DNA of 64,000 nucleotides. It comes from Porticoccus sp002341315 (lineage in GTDB: Bacteria; Pseudomonadota; Gammaproteobacteria; Pseudomonadales; Porticoccaceae). Where the stretch lies: NCBI RefSeq assembly GCF_047634355.1, contig NZ_JBLIAL010000005.1; one strand, written 5' to 3'. The position numbers and the translations under genes were made by a program. Shown here in pieces: positions 53,533-63,446 of the stretch; position 1 is the stretch's first letter; each line of letters begins with the position of its first letter. The notes under the pieces are model-generated. The model did not search any database and was not told the DNA's origin. It was given only the letters and a program-made list of their open reading frames with translations.

Positions 53533-54459
53533 TCAAAGAGAGGTATCGAGAATCTTCAATACCAGCTCATCAAAGCTGTAGCCCGCCGCCTTCGCCGCCA
53601 TAGGCACTAAACTGTGGTCGGTCATACCCGGTACTGTGTTGACTTCCAGCAACTGGAAAGCACCGGTCTGATCACACATCACATCGACCCGCCCCCAGCC
53701 ACTGCAACCGAGGCTGTTAAACGCCGCCAGAGCCAACGCTTTGAGTTCGGCCTCCCGATCCCGATCCAGCCCACAGGGGCATAGATAGCGGGTGTCATCG
53801 GCCAGATATTTGGCGTTGTAATCGTAAAAACTGTGGTCGGTCTCCAGCCTGATCGGCGGCAACACCTCACCGTTGAGCAGCGCCACGGTGTACTCGGCGC
53901 CGCTGATCCACTGTTCGGCAATCACACTGCTATCCAGCGCGGCGGCCTCAACCCACGCTTTCTTCAACTCAGCGGCACTGTCCGCCCGGGTCATGCCGAG
54001 ACTGGATCCTTCATGGGACGGTTTGACCATCACCACCCCGCCCAGGGCATCAAGTGTTTCCTGCCAGTCGGTACTGTCGTTCAATACCGCAAATTTTGCC
54101 GTGGGCAACCCCACGCCCTGCCAGAACTGTTTACTGTGCAATTTGTCCATGGCCAGCGCGGAGGCAAATACGCCGCTGCCGGTATAGGGCAGACCGAGAA
54201 ACTGCAGGGCACCCTGCAGGGAGCCGTCTTCACCACCGGGCCCGTGCAGCATGATCAACACCCGCGTCAGTGACAGCTGTGGCAATTGCTGCAACAGGTC
54301 GGCACCCACATCAATGGCCACCAGATCCACACCGCTGCGCTGTAGGGCAGCGATCACCGAGCTACCGGAAATCAGTGAAATCTCCCGCTCAGCAGAGGCA
54401 CCCCCGTAGAGCACGCCCACCCGGCCATATTTCTGTTTCATTGCCTCACTGACTGCCAT
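53533..54459 (-). CDS. ddl: D-alanine--D-alanine ligase
   Basis: This ATP-grasp enzyme of about 308 residues makes the D-Ala-D-Ala dipeptide. Visible: VGVLYGGASAEREISLISG, MLHGPGGEDGSLQGALQFLGLPYTGSG, VMVKPSHEGSSLGM, the EYTVALLNGEVLPPI strand and LEVNTVPGMTDHSL. The start at 54459 has AGAGAG 4 bases ahead; ATG at 54474 and 54441 are alternatives. It lies downstream of murC in the cluster. Confidence 0.97.
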   Translation of the reverse strand: MAVSEAMKQKYGRVGVLYGGASAEREISLISGSSVIAALQRSGVDLVAIDVGADLLQQLPQLSLTRVLIMLHGPGGEDGSLQGALQFLGLPYTGSGVFASALAMDKLHSKQFWQGVGLPTAKFAVLNDSTDWQETLDALGGVVMVKPSHEGSSLGMTRADSAAELKKAWVEAAALDSSVIAEQWISGAEYTVALLNGEVLPPIRLETDHSFYDYNAKYLADDTRYLCPCGLDRDREAELKALALAAFNSLGCSGWGRVDVMCDQTGAFQLLEVNTVPGMTDHSLVPMAAKAAGYSFDELVLKILDTSL

Positions 54460-54477
54460 CGTTCTCTCTGTCATGTT

Positions 54478-55902
54478 TCACTGGACCAATTGTCGATCGT
54501 CAAGCAGTTTCACCAGCCGGCCTACACTGCCCGCCCCCTGGGTCATCACCAGATCACCGTCGCGGAGCAGGTCTTTCAGCACGTCACCGACCGCTTCAAT
54601 GTCTTTCACATAGATCGGTTCCACCAGCCCGCGCTGACGAATACTGCGACACAGGGCGCGGCTGTCCGCACCGGGGATCTCTTCTTCACCGGCGGGATAA
54701 ACCTCCAGCAGAACCAGCACATCGCAACCGGATAGCACCTGTACAAAATCTTCGTAGAGGTCGCGGGTGCGGGTGTAGCGGTGTGGCTGGAAAACCATGA
54801 CCAGACGCCGCTCGGGCCATCCCTCACGCACGGCTTTGATCGTCACGGCCACTTCTTTCGGGTGATGACCATAGTCGTCCACCAGCATGGCCGTGCCACC
54901 GCTCACGGGGTATTCACCGTAAATTTCAAAACGTCGACCCACTCCCTGGAAATTGGCAAGCCCACGCTGGATGGCCTGGTCGTCGACACCTTCATCGGTG
55001 GCGACAGCCACCACCGCCGCCGCATTCAACACGTTGTGCTCCCCGGGAATATTCAGGGAGATAGGCAGGGGCTCGGCATGGTCGGGCCGATAGATCACAA
55101 AATGACTGTTGTTCTGCTGAATACTGACCCGGTCAATGCGAAAATCGGCATCCTCCGCAAAGCCGTAGGTCAGCACCGGGCGCGACACCAGCGGCAGAAT
55201 TTCGCGGATCACCGGCTCGTCAATACACAGCACCGCCAACCCGTAAAACGGCAGGTTGTGCAAAAACTCGACAAACGTCTGCTTGAGCCGGTTGAAATCA
55301 AATCCGTAGGTTTCCATGTGGTCGGCATCGATATTGGTCACGATGGCCACCATCGGCTGGAGGTGGAGAAAAGAGGCATCGCTCTCATCCGCTTCGGCCA
55401 CCAGGTAGCGGCTCTCCCCCAACCGCGCGTTGGTTCCCGCGCTCTTCACCAGTCCGCCGATGACAAAGGTCGGGTCCTTGCCACTGGCGGCCAGTACCGA
55501 TGCCAGCAAACTGGTGGTAGTGGTTTTACCGTGCGTACCCGCCACCGCAATACCGTGTCGATAGCGCATCAGCTCCGCCAGCATTTCCGCGCGGCGAACA
55601 ACCGGAATGCGCCGTTCCCGCGCACTGACAATCTCGGGGTTGCTTTCATCCACAGCGGAGGACTGCACCACCACGTCCGCATCCGCAATATGCTCGGCCG
55701 CATGCCCCAGCGTAATCCTGACACCGAGTTGACGCAGCCTGACAATATTGCTGTTGTCCGCCAGATCGGAACCGGAAATCAGGTACCCCTGATTCAGTAA
55801 TACTTCGGCGATGCCACACATGCCGCTGCCACCAATACCAATAAAGTGGATACGGCGGATACGGCGCATTTCCGGTACGGGATGAAAGCCTTTATCGCCC
55901 AC
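54478..55902 (-). CDS. murC: UDP-N-acetylmuramate--L-alanine ligase MurC
   Basis: This 474-residue ligase adds the first amino acid of the stem peptide. It has IHFIGIGGSGMCGIAEVLLNQGY, the P-loop VAGTHGKTTTTSLLA, EADESDASFLHLQPMVAIVTNID and DDYGHHPKEVAVTI. The start is GTG 55902 with GGAGG 6 bases ahead. It overlaps the end of murG by 11 bases. Confidence 0.98.
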   Translation of the reverse strand: MGDKGFHPVPEMRRIRRIHFIGIGGSGMCGIAEVLLNQGYLISGSDLADNSNIVRLRQLGVRITLGHAAEHIADADVVVQSSAVDESNPEIVSARERRIPVVRRAEMLAELMRYRHGIAVAGTHGKTTTTSLLASVLAASGKDPTFVIGGLVKSAGTNARLGESRYLVAEADESDASFLHLQPMVAIVTNIDADHMETYGFDFNRLKQTFVEFLHNLPFYGLAVLCIDEPVIREILPLVSRPVLTYGFAEDADFRIDRVSIQQNNSHFVIYRPDHAEPLPISLNIPGEHNVLNAAAVVAVATDEGVDDQAIQRGLANFQGVGRRFEIYGEYPVSGGTAMLVDDYGHHPKEVAVTIKAVREGWPERRLVMVFQPHRYTRTRDLYEDFVQVLSGCDVLVLLEVYPAGEEEIPGADSRALCRSIRQRGLVEPIYVKDIEAVGDVLKDLLRDGDLVMTQGAGSVGRLVKLLDDRQLVQ

Positions 55903-56977
55903 GGCAAACCTCCTCGCAAATTTCGGCTATGGTCTCTGCCACATCGGGTCTGGCGAGTTTTCGCGCATTCAGCGCACGCTGTTGCAGCTGGGCGGCATCC
56001 GTCAGCCAGTCCGCCAGCAATATCGCCAGTTTTTCAGCGGTCAGGTCCTGTTGCTGGATCATGTCGGCCGCGCCCTCGGCCACCAACCACTGGCCGTTGC
56101 CGGTCTGGTGGTCGTCAATGGCGTGGGGGTACGGAATGAGAATGGCACCGATGCCCGCCGACGCCAGCTCGGAGACAGTCAGGGCACCTGCCCTGCAAAC
56201 CACCATATCCGCCCAGCCATAGGCCTCGGCCATCTCCTTGATAAACGGCTCGATCTCGGCATTCACACCCTGTTGCTCATAGGCCGCAGCAGTGGCATCC
56301 ACATGGTCCCTGCCACACTGATGAAGGACGACAGGCCGCCGGGCTTCAGGCAGCAGTGCCAGTGCCGCCGGCAGGAGCTGATTAATGGCCAGCGCACCGA
56401 GGCTACCGCCCAGCACCAGAAGATGGCGGGGCCTGTCCGCCAGGGCAATTCGTTGCTGCGGAGCACCGAGCGCGGCAATCTCGGACCGCACCGGATTGCC
56501 GGTCCACACCGCGTCAGGCAGGGCATCGGGGAACGCCGACAGCACCCGGTTGGCTACCTTCGCCAGCAAACGGTTGGTGGTCCCGGCCACGGCATTCTGC
56601 TCGTGAATAACCAGCGGAATACCCAGCAATTTGGCCGCCAGGCCACCGGGGCCAGAGGCAAACCCGCCAAAGCCAAGCACCACATCCGGCCGCTCGCTGC
56701 GCAATACGGCGATGGCCTGAGAAAGTGCCCGCAACAACTGCCAGGGTGCACTGATCAGTTTGCGCCACCCCTTTCCGCGCAACCCCGCCACTTCGATATA
56801 ACGGATCGGGAAACGATTGGCGGGCACCAGTTCGGCCTCGATACCGCGCCGGGTGCCGAGCCAGCACACCGCAATATCTCGCGCACGCAGGACATGCGCC
56901 ACCGCCAGAGCGGGGAACACGTGCCCACCAGTGCCGCCGGCCATGACCATCACCTTGTTACAACTCCGCTCTGTCAC
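55892..56977 (-). CDS. murG: Lipid II synthase MurG
   Basis: This 361-residue membrane-associated glycosyltransferase adds GlcNAc to lipid I. It has the N-terminal glycine loop VMAGGTGGHVFPALAVA, FGGFASGPGGLAAKLLGIPLVIHEQNAVAG, LVLGGSLGALAIN and the donor site CRAGALTVSELASAGIGAILIPYP. GTG 56977 is the start. It overlaps ftsW by 20 bases. Confidence 0.98.
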   Translation of the reverse strand: MTERSCNKVMVMAGGTGGHVFPALAVAHVLRARDIAVCWLGTRRGIEAELVPANRFPIRYIEVAGLRGKGWRKLISAPWQLLRALSQAIAVLRSERPDVVLGFGGFASGPGGLAAKLLGIPLVIHEQNAVAGTTNRLLAKVANRVLSAFPDALPDAVWTGNPVRSEIAALGAPQQRIALADRPRHLLVLGGSLGALAINQLLPAALALLPEARRPVVLHQCGRDHVDATAAAYEQQGVNAEIEPFIKEMAEAYGWADMVVCRAGALTVSELASAGIGAILIPYPHAIDDHQTGNGQWLVAEGAADMIQQQDLTAEKLAILLADWLTDAAQLQQRALNARKLARPDVAETIAEICEEVCRGR

Positions 56978-58142
56978 GTCTCACCTGTTTTGCAACGGCC
57001 TGTACATCATCCATCTCCCGGCTGATTCTCAGCACCAGTGCCACCATGGCACAACACACCAGCAGGCTGCTGCCGCCATAACTGATGAAGGGCAGTGTCA
57101 GCCCCTTGGTGGGCAACAGCCCGGAGGTGACACCGATATTGATAAACGCCTGGCCCGCCAGCACGATTGCGATACCGAAACAGCTGTAGGCAGCAAACCA
57201 GTCTTCCTGCCGAACTGCCTTTCTCGCCACATGCACGATTCGCGACACCAGTAGACTGTAAAGCCCGAGCACAACCGCAACCCCGATCAGGCCGAACTCC
57301 TCGGCATAGATCGAGAACACGAAATCCGTGTGGGCCTCGGGCAGAAAAAACAATTTCTGGATACTGTTGCCCAGACCAACCCCGAACCACTCGCCGCGAC
57401 CAAAGGCGATCAGCGACTGGGTTAACTGATAACCGCTGTCGTATTGATGCGCCCACGGATCGAGGAACGTCACCAGACGCTCAAGGCGGTAGGGGGAGAT
57501 CAATGCCATCGAGGCAATACCACCGATACCGGCGAGCAACAGCCCGCTGAACAACCACAGCTTTGCACCGCCGATAAACAACATGGCCAGCACCGTGCCG
57601 CACACCACAACCATTGAGCCAAAATCCGGCTCCAGCAGTAACAGACCAGCGACGCCTATCAACAGCAGTACCGGCCTGATCATGCTTTTCCAGTACTCAC
57701 GCAGCTCTCGTTGATAACGTTCCAGATAGCTGGCCATGAACAGAATCATCATGAACTTGGCCACTTCGGACACCTGCAGATTGATTGGCCCCAGAGGGAT
57801 CCAGCGCTGGGCACCATTGACGCGGCGACCGATCCCAGGAATCAGCACCGCCACCAGTAAAATGATGGTGACCACCAGCAGCGGTACCGCGTTGTGATAC
57901 CAGAATCGCGATGGCATGTAGAGAAACAGCGCAGCTACTACCAGCCCCAGAGTCATGTACAACATCTGGCGCTTGAGAAAATAGAAACCATCGCCGAGGT
58001 TGTGTTCGGCAAAACTGATGGAGGCCGAACTGATCATCACCAATCCGATGGTGGCAATAGCGATTGTCGACAACAACAACCACTGATCGAGCTCCCGCAG
58101 GAACAGGGTGATGCGCGGCCAGTAGACAGCAGCAAGGTTCAT
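56958..58142 (-). CDS. ftsW: FtsW septal peptidoglycan polymerase (SEDS family)
   Basis: This 394-residue protein has ten helices. Typical pieces: GAQRWIPLGPINLQVSEVAKF, LLEPDFGSMVVVCGTVLAML, QSLIAFGRGEWFGVGLGNSIQKLFFLPEAHTDFVFS (in parts) and LPFISYGGSSLLVCC. FtsW pairs with FtsI to build septal wall. The start overlaps the murD stop (ATGA). Confidence 0.98.
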   Translation of the reverse strand: MNLAAVYWPRITLFLRELDQWLLLSTIAIATIGLVMISSASISFAEHNLGDGFYFLKRQMLYMTLGLVVAALFLYMPSRFWYHNAVPLLVVTIILLVAVLIPGIGRRVNGAQRWIPLGPINLQVSEVAKFMMILFMASYLERYQRELREYWKSMIRPVLLLIGVAGLLLLEPDFGSMVVVCGTVLAMLFIGGAKLWLFSGLLLAGIGGIASMALISPYRLERLVTFLDPWAHQYDSGYQLTQSLIAFGRGEWFGVGLGNSIQKLFFLPEAHTDFVFSIYAEEFGLIGVAVVLGLYSLLVSRIVHVARKAVRQEDWFAAYSCFGIAIVLAGQAFINIGVTSGLLPTKGLTLPFISYGGSSLLVCCAMVALVLRISREMDDVQAVAKQVRRDRAEL

Positions 58143-59482
58143 TGCAATGCCTCCGCCGCCCGGACAAATTGTTCACCGCGGTCGGCAAAACCCCGGAACA
58201 TATCAAAACTGGCACAGGCCGGTGACAACAACACGATGTCTCCGGGTCTGGCAACCTGTGCGGCGACCTTGACTGCCGCATCGAGACCAGTGGCAAACAG
58301 CACGGGAACGGTCCCAGCCACCGCATCACCAATGACCGCTGCGTCCTCACCCATTAAAATCAGTTGCCTGACCGAGCCCTGCAGGGCGCTGGCGAGCGGG
58401 GCGAAATCCTGCCCCTTGCCCTGCCCACCGGCGATCAGTACCAAATTGTCAGCACCGCGCAGGCCGGCGATTGCCGCCAGGGTGGCTCCGACATTGGTGG
58501 CCTTGGAGTCGTTGATGTAGGTGACACCGCTACGCGTCGCCACCCGCTGACAGCGGTGGGGCAGACCCTCAAAACGCCGTAACACGGTCAGCATCGGGTC
58601 TATTGGCAGACCGGCTGCCGTGCCCAGCGCCAGGGCCGCCAGTGCGTTGGCGGTATTGTGTCGCCCCGTCATACCCAGTTCCCGCTCTGCCATCAACGGT
58701 TCAAACTGGTAATACAACCAGGGCTCGCCCTGGTGCTGACGCAGACCAAAGCCTTTGAAATCGGGCTGATCGAGTCCGAAACTCCACTGTTTGACGGTAT
58801 CGCCCACCAGCGCCGCACTGAGCCGATCGTCGCGATTGGTCACCACCTGGCGAGCCCCGATAAAAATCCGGTGCTTGGCCTGATGGTAGTCCAACAAACT
58901 GTGATAGCGGTCCATGTGGTCGAGACTGATGTTCAGCACAGTGGCGACTTCGGCATTCAGCGCCAGCACGGACTCCAGTTGAAAACTGGACAGCTCCAGC
59001 ACGTAATACGCCACGTTGGGAGACAGCAGGTCGAGTGCGGGCACCCCGAGATTACCACCCACGGCGGCGGCGATGCCGGCTTCCGCAAACATCTCTCCCA
59101 CCAGCGTGGTGACGGTGCTTTTGCCGTTGGAACCCGTGATAGCGACGATCGGCGCACTGGTGCACCGGGCAAACAGCTCAATGTCGCTGATCACCGGAAT
59201 GCCGGCCTCAACGGCTGTTTTTACCGCCGGATGCTGGCGCGATAACCCGGGGCTGAGAATGACTTCATCGGCGCCCAGAAAAGCGTCGTCGCTGAACTCG
59301 CCCAGAATCAGCGACACCTCCGGCAGCTCGCCTTGCAGCTGTGCCAGACAGGGTGGACTGGTGCGACTGTCGAGCACCACAAACCGCTCACCCATCTCGT
59401 TTAAATGACGCGCCACGGACAAACCGGTGACACCGAGACCGGCGACCACCTTCAGTTTGCTACTGGCGATTAATTGCGTCAT
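58139..59482 (-). CDS. murD: UDP-N-acetylmuramoyl-L-alanine--D-glutamate ligase MurD
   Basis: This 447-residue ligase adds D-Glu. Pieces: VVAGLGVTGLSVARHL, P-loop VAITGSNGKSTVTTLVG, LELSSFQLESV, YINDSKATNVGATLAAI and VLLSPACASFDMFRGFADRG. The start is ATG 59482 with GGGAG 5 bases ahead; GTG 59488 is in frame. Confidence 0.98.
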   Translation of the reverse strand: MTQLIASSKLKVVAGLGVTGLSVARHLNEMGERFVVLDSRTSPPCLAQLQGELPEVSLILGEFSDDAFLGADEVILSPGLSRQHPAVKTAVEAGIPVISDIELFARCTSAPIVAITGSNGKSTVTTLVGEMFAEAGIAAAVGGNLGVPALDLLSPNVAYYVLELSSFQLESVLALNAEVATVLNISLDHMDRYHSLLDYHQAKHRIFIGARQVVTNRDDRLSAALVGDTVKQWSFGLDQPDFKGFGLRQHQGEPWLYYQFEPLMAERELGMTGRHNTANALAALALGTAAGLPIDPMLTVLRRFEGLPHRCQRVATRSGVTYINDSKATNVGATLAAIAGLRGADNLVLIAGGQGKGQDFAPLASALQGSVRQLILMGEDAAVIGDAVAGTVPVLFATGLDAAVKVAAQVARPGDIVLLSPACASFDMFRGFADRGEQFVRAAEALQ

Positions 59483-59503
59483 TGCCACTCCCGTATCCTT
59501 CCC

Positions 59504-60586
59504 TTAACGCAGCTTCAGGGTAGCTAGGCCAAACAGCACCAGCACCAGCGTAATAATCCAGAAACGCACAATCACGCGCGGCTCCGGCCAACCTTTCAAT
59601 TCAAAATGGTGATGAATCGGCGCCATGCGGAAAATCCGCCGTCCGGTCAATTTGTAGGAAGCCACCTGCATGATCACCGAGACGGTTTCCAGCACGAACA
59701 CACCCGCCATAATGAAAAACACAATTTCGTGGCGCACGATCACTGCGATGGTGCCCAGTGCCGCCCCCAGCGCCAGCGCCCCCACATCGCCCATGAACAC
59801 CTGGGCCGGGTAGGTGTTGAACCATAGAAAGCCGAGACCAGCACCACCCAGTGCCGCGCAGAACACCACCAGTTCGCCGGCACCCACCACATAGGGAATG
59901 TGCAGATAACTGGCGAACTGGGCATTGCCCACGGCGTAGGCAATCACCCCCAGTGCACCACCGATGACGACACTCGGCATGATCGCCAACCCATCCAGGC
60001 CATCGGTCAGGTTGACGGCGTTGCTGCTGCCCACGATCACGAAATACGCCAGCAGCACGTAGAACAAACCCAGTGGCAGAGCCACCTCCTTGAAGAACGG
60101 TACGATCAGCTCGTTCTCCGCACCGGTACTTCCGGTGTAATAAAGAAAAAAGGCAGCCCCAAATCCCGCAACCGACTGCCAGAAATATTTCCACCGGGCC
60201 GGCAGGCCACGGGAATTTTTTTCCACCACTTTTCGATAATCATCCACCCAGCCAACGGCGCCGAAGGCCAGCGTCACTGCCAGAACCACCCAGACATAAC
60301 GGTTAGTGAGATCGGACCAGAGCAGCGCACTGATAAAAATGGACAGAATAATCAATGCGCCACCCATGGTGGGCGTACCGGATTTACTGAGGTGGCTCTG
60401 CGGACCATCGTTGCGCACCGACTGTCCGATCTGCAGAAGATTGAGCCGACGGATCATCATCGGACCCAGCACCAACGACAGTCCCAGCGCTGTGAGCGCA
60501 CCGAGAATGCCCCGAAATGTCAGATATTTCACCACGCCGAAAACGGTGAAGTACTGTGTCAGGTAGTCTGCCAGTAAAAGCAACAT
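59504..60586 (-). CDS. mraY: Phospho-N-acetylmuramoyl-pentapeptide transferase MraY
   Basis: This 360-residue, ten-helix enzyme makes lipid I on undecaprenyl phosphate. It has SKSGTPTMGGALIILSI, FGAVGWVDDYRKVVEKNS (Mg site), SSNAVNLTDGLDGLAIMPSV, and MGDVGALALGAALG, with the His-rich loop APIHHHFELKGWPEPRVI. Length is exactly typical. Confidence 0.99.
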   Translation of the reverse strand: MLLLLADYLTQYFTVFGVVKYLTFRGILGALTALGLSLVLGPMMIRRLNLLQIGQSVRNDGPQSHLSKSGTPTMGGALIILSIFISALLWSDLTNRYVWVVLAVTLAFGAVGWVDDYRKVVEKNSRGLPARWKYFWQSVAGFGAAFFLYYTGSTGAENELIVPFFKEVALPLGLFYVLLAYFVIVGSSNAVNLTDGLDGLAIMPSVVIGGALGVIAYAVGNAQFASYLHIPYVVGAGELVVFCAALGGAGLGFLWFNTYPAQVFMGDVGALALGAALGTIAVIVRHEIVFFIMAGVFVLETVSVIMQVASYKLTGRRIFRMAPIHHHFELKGWPEPRVIVRFWIITLVLVLFGLATLKLR

Positions 60587-60588
60587 GC

Positions 60589-61947
60589 CTAGTGTTCCCC
60601 CAGTTCCGTTATCATCTTCACCACAGTGTCCATGGCCATGAAACGCGATCCCTTCACCAACACCACGGCATCTTTATCCAGCAGGCTCTTCAATCTTTCC
60701 AGCAGCTGTTCCTTGCTGTCTAAATGTTCGGCCCCTTCACCAAACTCGCGAACCGTATTGATCGACAAAGGGCCGACTGCGAGCAGGTGACAGACACCCT
60801 TGTCAGCGGCATAACGTCCCACTTCACCATGCAGCGCGGCTTCGTTGTCGCCCAGCTCACCCATGTCACCCAACACCAGAATCTGTTTTCCGCTGATGGT
60901 CATTAGGGTATCCACCGCAGCTTTTACGGAACCGGGGTTGGCGTTGTAGCTGTCATCAATCAGCGTGCCGCCAGAGGCCAATACCTGCCTGTGCAGACGA
61001 CCCGGCACTGCCCGGACTTTGTTCAGGCCGGCGGCAACTGCACCGAGGTCGGCACCCGCTGCATGGGCACAGGCCGCCGCGGCCAGCGCGTTGGCAACGT
61101 TGTGGCGACCACTGACCGCCAGCTGCACCGCGGCTTCGCCGACGGGGGTCACCAGCACAAAGGAGAAACAGCCCTGCGGGTCTGACACCATCGCTTTGGC
61201 ACGAAAATCTGCGGATTCGCTGACGAGGGAGTAGCTGACCACTCTGGCCAGAGTGGCCGCACGCCATTGGGGCGCCCAGCTTTCCTCGAGATTGATCACG
61301 GCGGTGCCTTCGGAGCAGACGCCGCTGTATATTTCTCCCTTCGCGCTGGCAATTCCCTCCAGACTGCCAAAACCCGACACATGTGCGGGCAGTACATTAT
61401 TCACCACTACCACATCCGGCCTGGCCAGACTGCATAAATAGCTGATTTCTGACGGCCCGCTGGCACCCATTTCGATCACAGCAAAACGGTGTTTGGCAGT
61501 AAGGCTGAGCAGGGTCAGCGGCACACCAATCTGGTTATTCAGATTGCCTTTTGTGGCCAGCACGGCGCCACATTCGCCGAGAATGGCGGCCACCATCTCC
61601 TTGACAGTGGTTTTGCCGCTGCTGCCTGTAATCGCCACCACCGGCCCGTGGAAGCGTCGGCGGTTTAACAATGCGAGCTGGCCGAGCGCCACCGTCGTAT
61701 CCGGCACGACCCACTGGGGCAGATTGATGTCCCTGTCGGCGTATTCCACGACCATTCCGGAGGCTCGGGTGGCCACATCGGGCAGAAAATTGTGGGCATC
61801 GAAGCGCTCACCGCGCAGGGCGACAAACACATCGCCCTCAAGGATATGGCGACTGTCCGTACTGACCGCACGAAATTCACAATCGGGATACATGAGCGTG
61901 CCGCCAAACGTTTGCGCTGCCATCGTCAGGGTCATCGGCTGAATCAT
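60589..61947 (-). CDS. murF: UDP-MurNAc-tripeptide--D-Ala-D-Ala ligase MurF
   Basis: This 452-residue ligase, the same length as E. coli MurF, adds D-Ala-D-Ala. P-loop VVAITGSSGKTTVKEMVAAIL; NLNNQIGVPLTLL; EMGASGPSEISYLC; LIDDSYNANPGSVKAA; ILVLGDMGELG. The ATG at 61947 overlaps the murE stop (ATGA), which supports it over the upstream GTG at 61953. Confidence 0.98.
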   Translation of the reverse strand: MIQPMTLTMAAQTFGGTLMYPDCEFRAVSTDSRHILEGDVFVALRGERFDAHNFLPDVATRASGMVVEYADRDINLPQWVVPDTTVALGQLALLNRRRFHGPVVAITGSSGKTTVKEMVAAILGECGAVLATKGNLNNQIGVPLTLLSLTAKHRFAVIEMGASGPSEISYLCSLARPDVVVVNNVLPAHVSGFGSLEGIASAKGEIYSGVCSEGTAVINLEESWAPQWRAATLARVVSYSLVSESADFRAKAMVSDPQGCFSFVLVTPVGEAAVQLAVSGRHNVANALAAAACAHAAGADLGAVAAGLNKVRAVPGRLHRQVLASGGTLIDDSYNANPGSVKAAVDTLMTISGKQILVLGDMGELGDNEAALHGEVGRYAADKGVCHLLAVGPLSINTVREFGEGAEHLDSKEQLLERLKSLLDKDAVVLVKGSRFMAMDTVVKMITELGEH

Positions 61948-63446
61948 CGACACCCCCCTCGCTGCTTCAGCGCCAGCCTTGCCTGTGCCTGATCGCTGAA
62001 CGGCAAGCGTTCGGCACCGATCAACTGGTAGTGTTCGTGCCCCTTGCCGGCGATCAGCACGATATCGGCATCGGCCGCTTCCCAGACTGCGCTCTGAATG
62101 GCCAGAGCACGATCGGCAATGGCGTCCACGGCTGCACCTTCTGCAACACCCCGAACAATATCGGCAATGATCTCGTCGGGCTTTTCACTGCGCGGATTGT
62201 CACTGGTCACTATGGTTCGATCAGCCAGCTGACTGACGATTGCACCCATTTGCCCGCGCTTGCCCCGATCACGATCACCGCCACAACCAAATACGCACCA
62301 CAACTGGCCTTTGCAATGCTCGCGCAAGGTGAGCAACACCTGCTCCAGGGCAGCTGGCGTGTGGGCATAATCCACTATCACCATCGGCCCGACGCCTTTG
62401 GTGATTTTCTCCATACGACCTATCACCGACTGCAACCCCGGCAGCACGCTCAACACCTGCTCCAGGGTCAGACCCTGAATGCAGGCAGCGGCCAGTACCG
62501 CCAGCAGATTTTGTAGATTAAAGCGACCCAGCAGAGGACTGACGAGCAACCCCTCCCCCCAGGGCGTTACTACATTGGCCTGCAGGCCACTGACGGAAAA
62601 TGTGATGTCCGAGGCATACACTGTGGCGGCAGGATTGCACAGTGAGTAGGTACACAAAGCGACGGACGGGGGCAACTGCAAGGTCATTTCTGCACCCACC
62701 GGGTCATCGATGTTGATCACTGCGTGGGCCAGCCCGGGCAGAGTGAACAGCCGCGATTTGGCATGGGCATAACTCACCAGATCACCGTGATAATCCAGAT
62801 GATCGCGACTCAGATTGGTGAATACCGCAGTATCAAATTCAAGGGCCGACACCCGGCATTGATCGAGACTATGGGAGGACACCTCCATCGCCACACGCTC
62901 TACCGACGCATTGACAAAATCCGCCAACAACGCCTGTAACGTGATGGCATCCGGTGTGGTCATACCGGTTTCAGTGAGTGCCACCTGACCGTCGCGCGCC
63001 ACGCCACAACCCAGCGTACCGATTACTCCGGCCGGATAACCCGCCAGACTGAATAGCTGCGTCAACAACAGACTGCAGGTAGTTTTACCATTGGTACCGG
63101 TGATGCCGGTCAGGGACAGTGACGCCGAGGGATCGCCGTAAAAACGTCCCGCCAGTTCACTCAGCTGACGATTCAGGCCCTCGACCGGGATCACTCGCGG
63201 ATCCTGGCAATCGAGCCCATCCGCCTCGGCCAGCGCTGCGACAGCACCGGATGCCAGTACCTGGGACAGGTAGTCGCGGCCATCTGTTCTGGTACCGGGA
63301 ATCGCGATAAACAGTTGACCCGGCTCGAGCAGGCGACTGTCGAGACACAACCCTTTCACGGGTGTGCCGGCCAATGCGGCAGACAGGGACATCCCCGGCA
63401 ACAGGGTTGCCAGTGTTGGCAGCGGGGTGTTCACGGATGATGTCAT
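61944..63446 (-). CDS. murE: UDP-MurNAc-L-Ala-D-Glu--meso-diaminopimelate ligase MurE
   Basis: This 500-residue ligase has P-loop LTGITGTNGKTTCSLLLTQL, MEVSSHSLDQCRV, VDYAHTPAALEQVL and VFGCGGDRDRGKRGQMGAIV. The motif TSDNPRSEKPDEI contains DNPR, which selects meso-diaminopimelate, so the wall is the standard Gram-negative type. The ATG at 63446 overlaps the ftsI stop (TGATG); GTG 63449 is also possible. Confidence 0.98.
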   Translation of the reverse strand: MTSSVNTPLPTLATLLPGMSLSAALAGTPVKGLCLDSRLLEPGQLFIAIPGTRTDGRDYLSQVLASGAVAALAEADGLDCQDPRVIPVEGLNRQLSELAGRFYGDPSASLSLTGITGTNGKTTCSLLLTQLFSLAGYPAGVIGTLGCGVARDGQVALTETGMTTPDAITLQALLADFVNASVERVAMEVSSHSLDQCRVSALEFDTAVFTNLSRDHLDYHGDLVSYAHAKSRLFTLPGLAHAVINIDDPVGAEMTLQLPPSVALCTYSLCNPAATVYASDITFSVSGLQANVVTPWGEGLLVSPLLGRFNLQNLLAVLAAACIQGLTLEQVLSVLPGLQSVIGRMEKITKGVGPMVIVDYAHTPAALEQVLLTLREHCKGQLWCVFGCGGDRDRGKRGQMGAIVSQLADRTIVTSDNPRSEKPDEIIADIVRGVAEGAAVDAIADRALAIQSAVWEAADADIVLIAGKGHEHYQLIGAERLPFSDQAQARLALKQRGGCR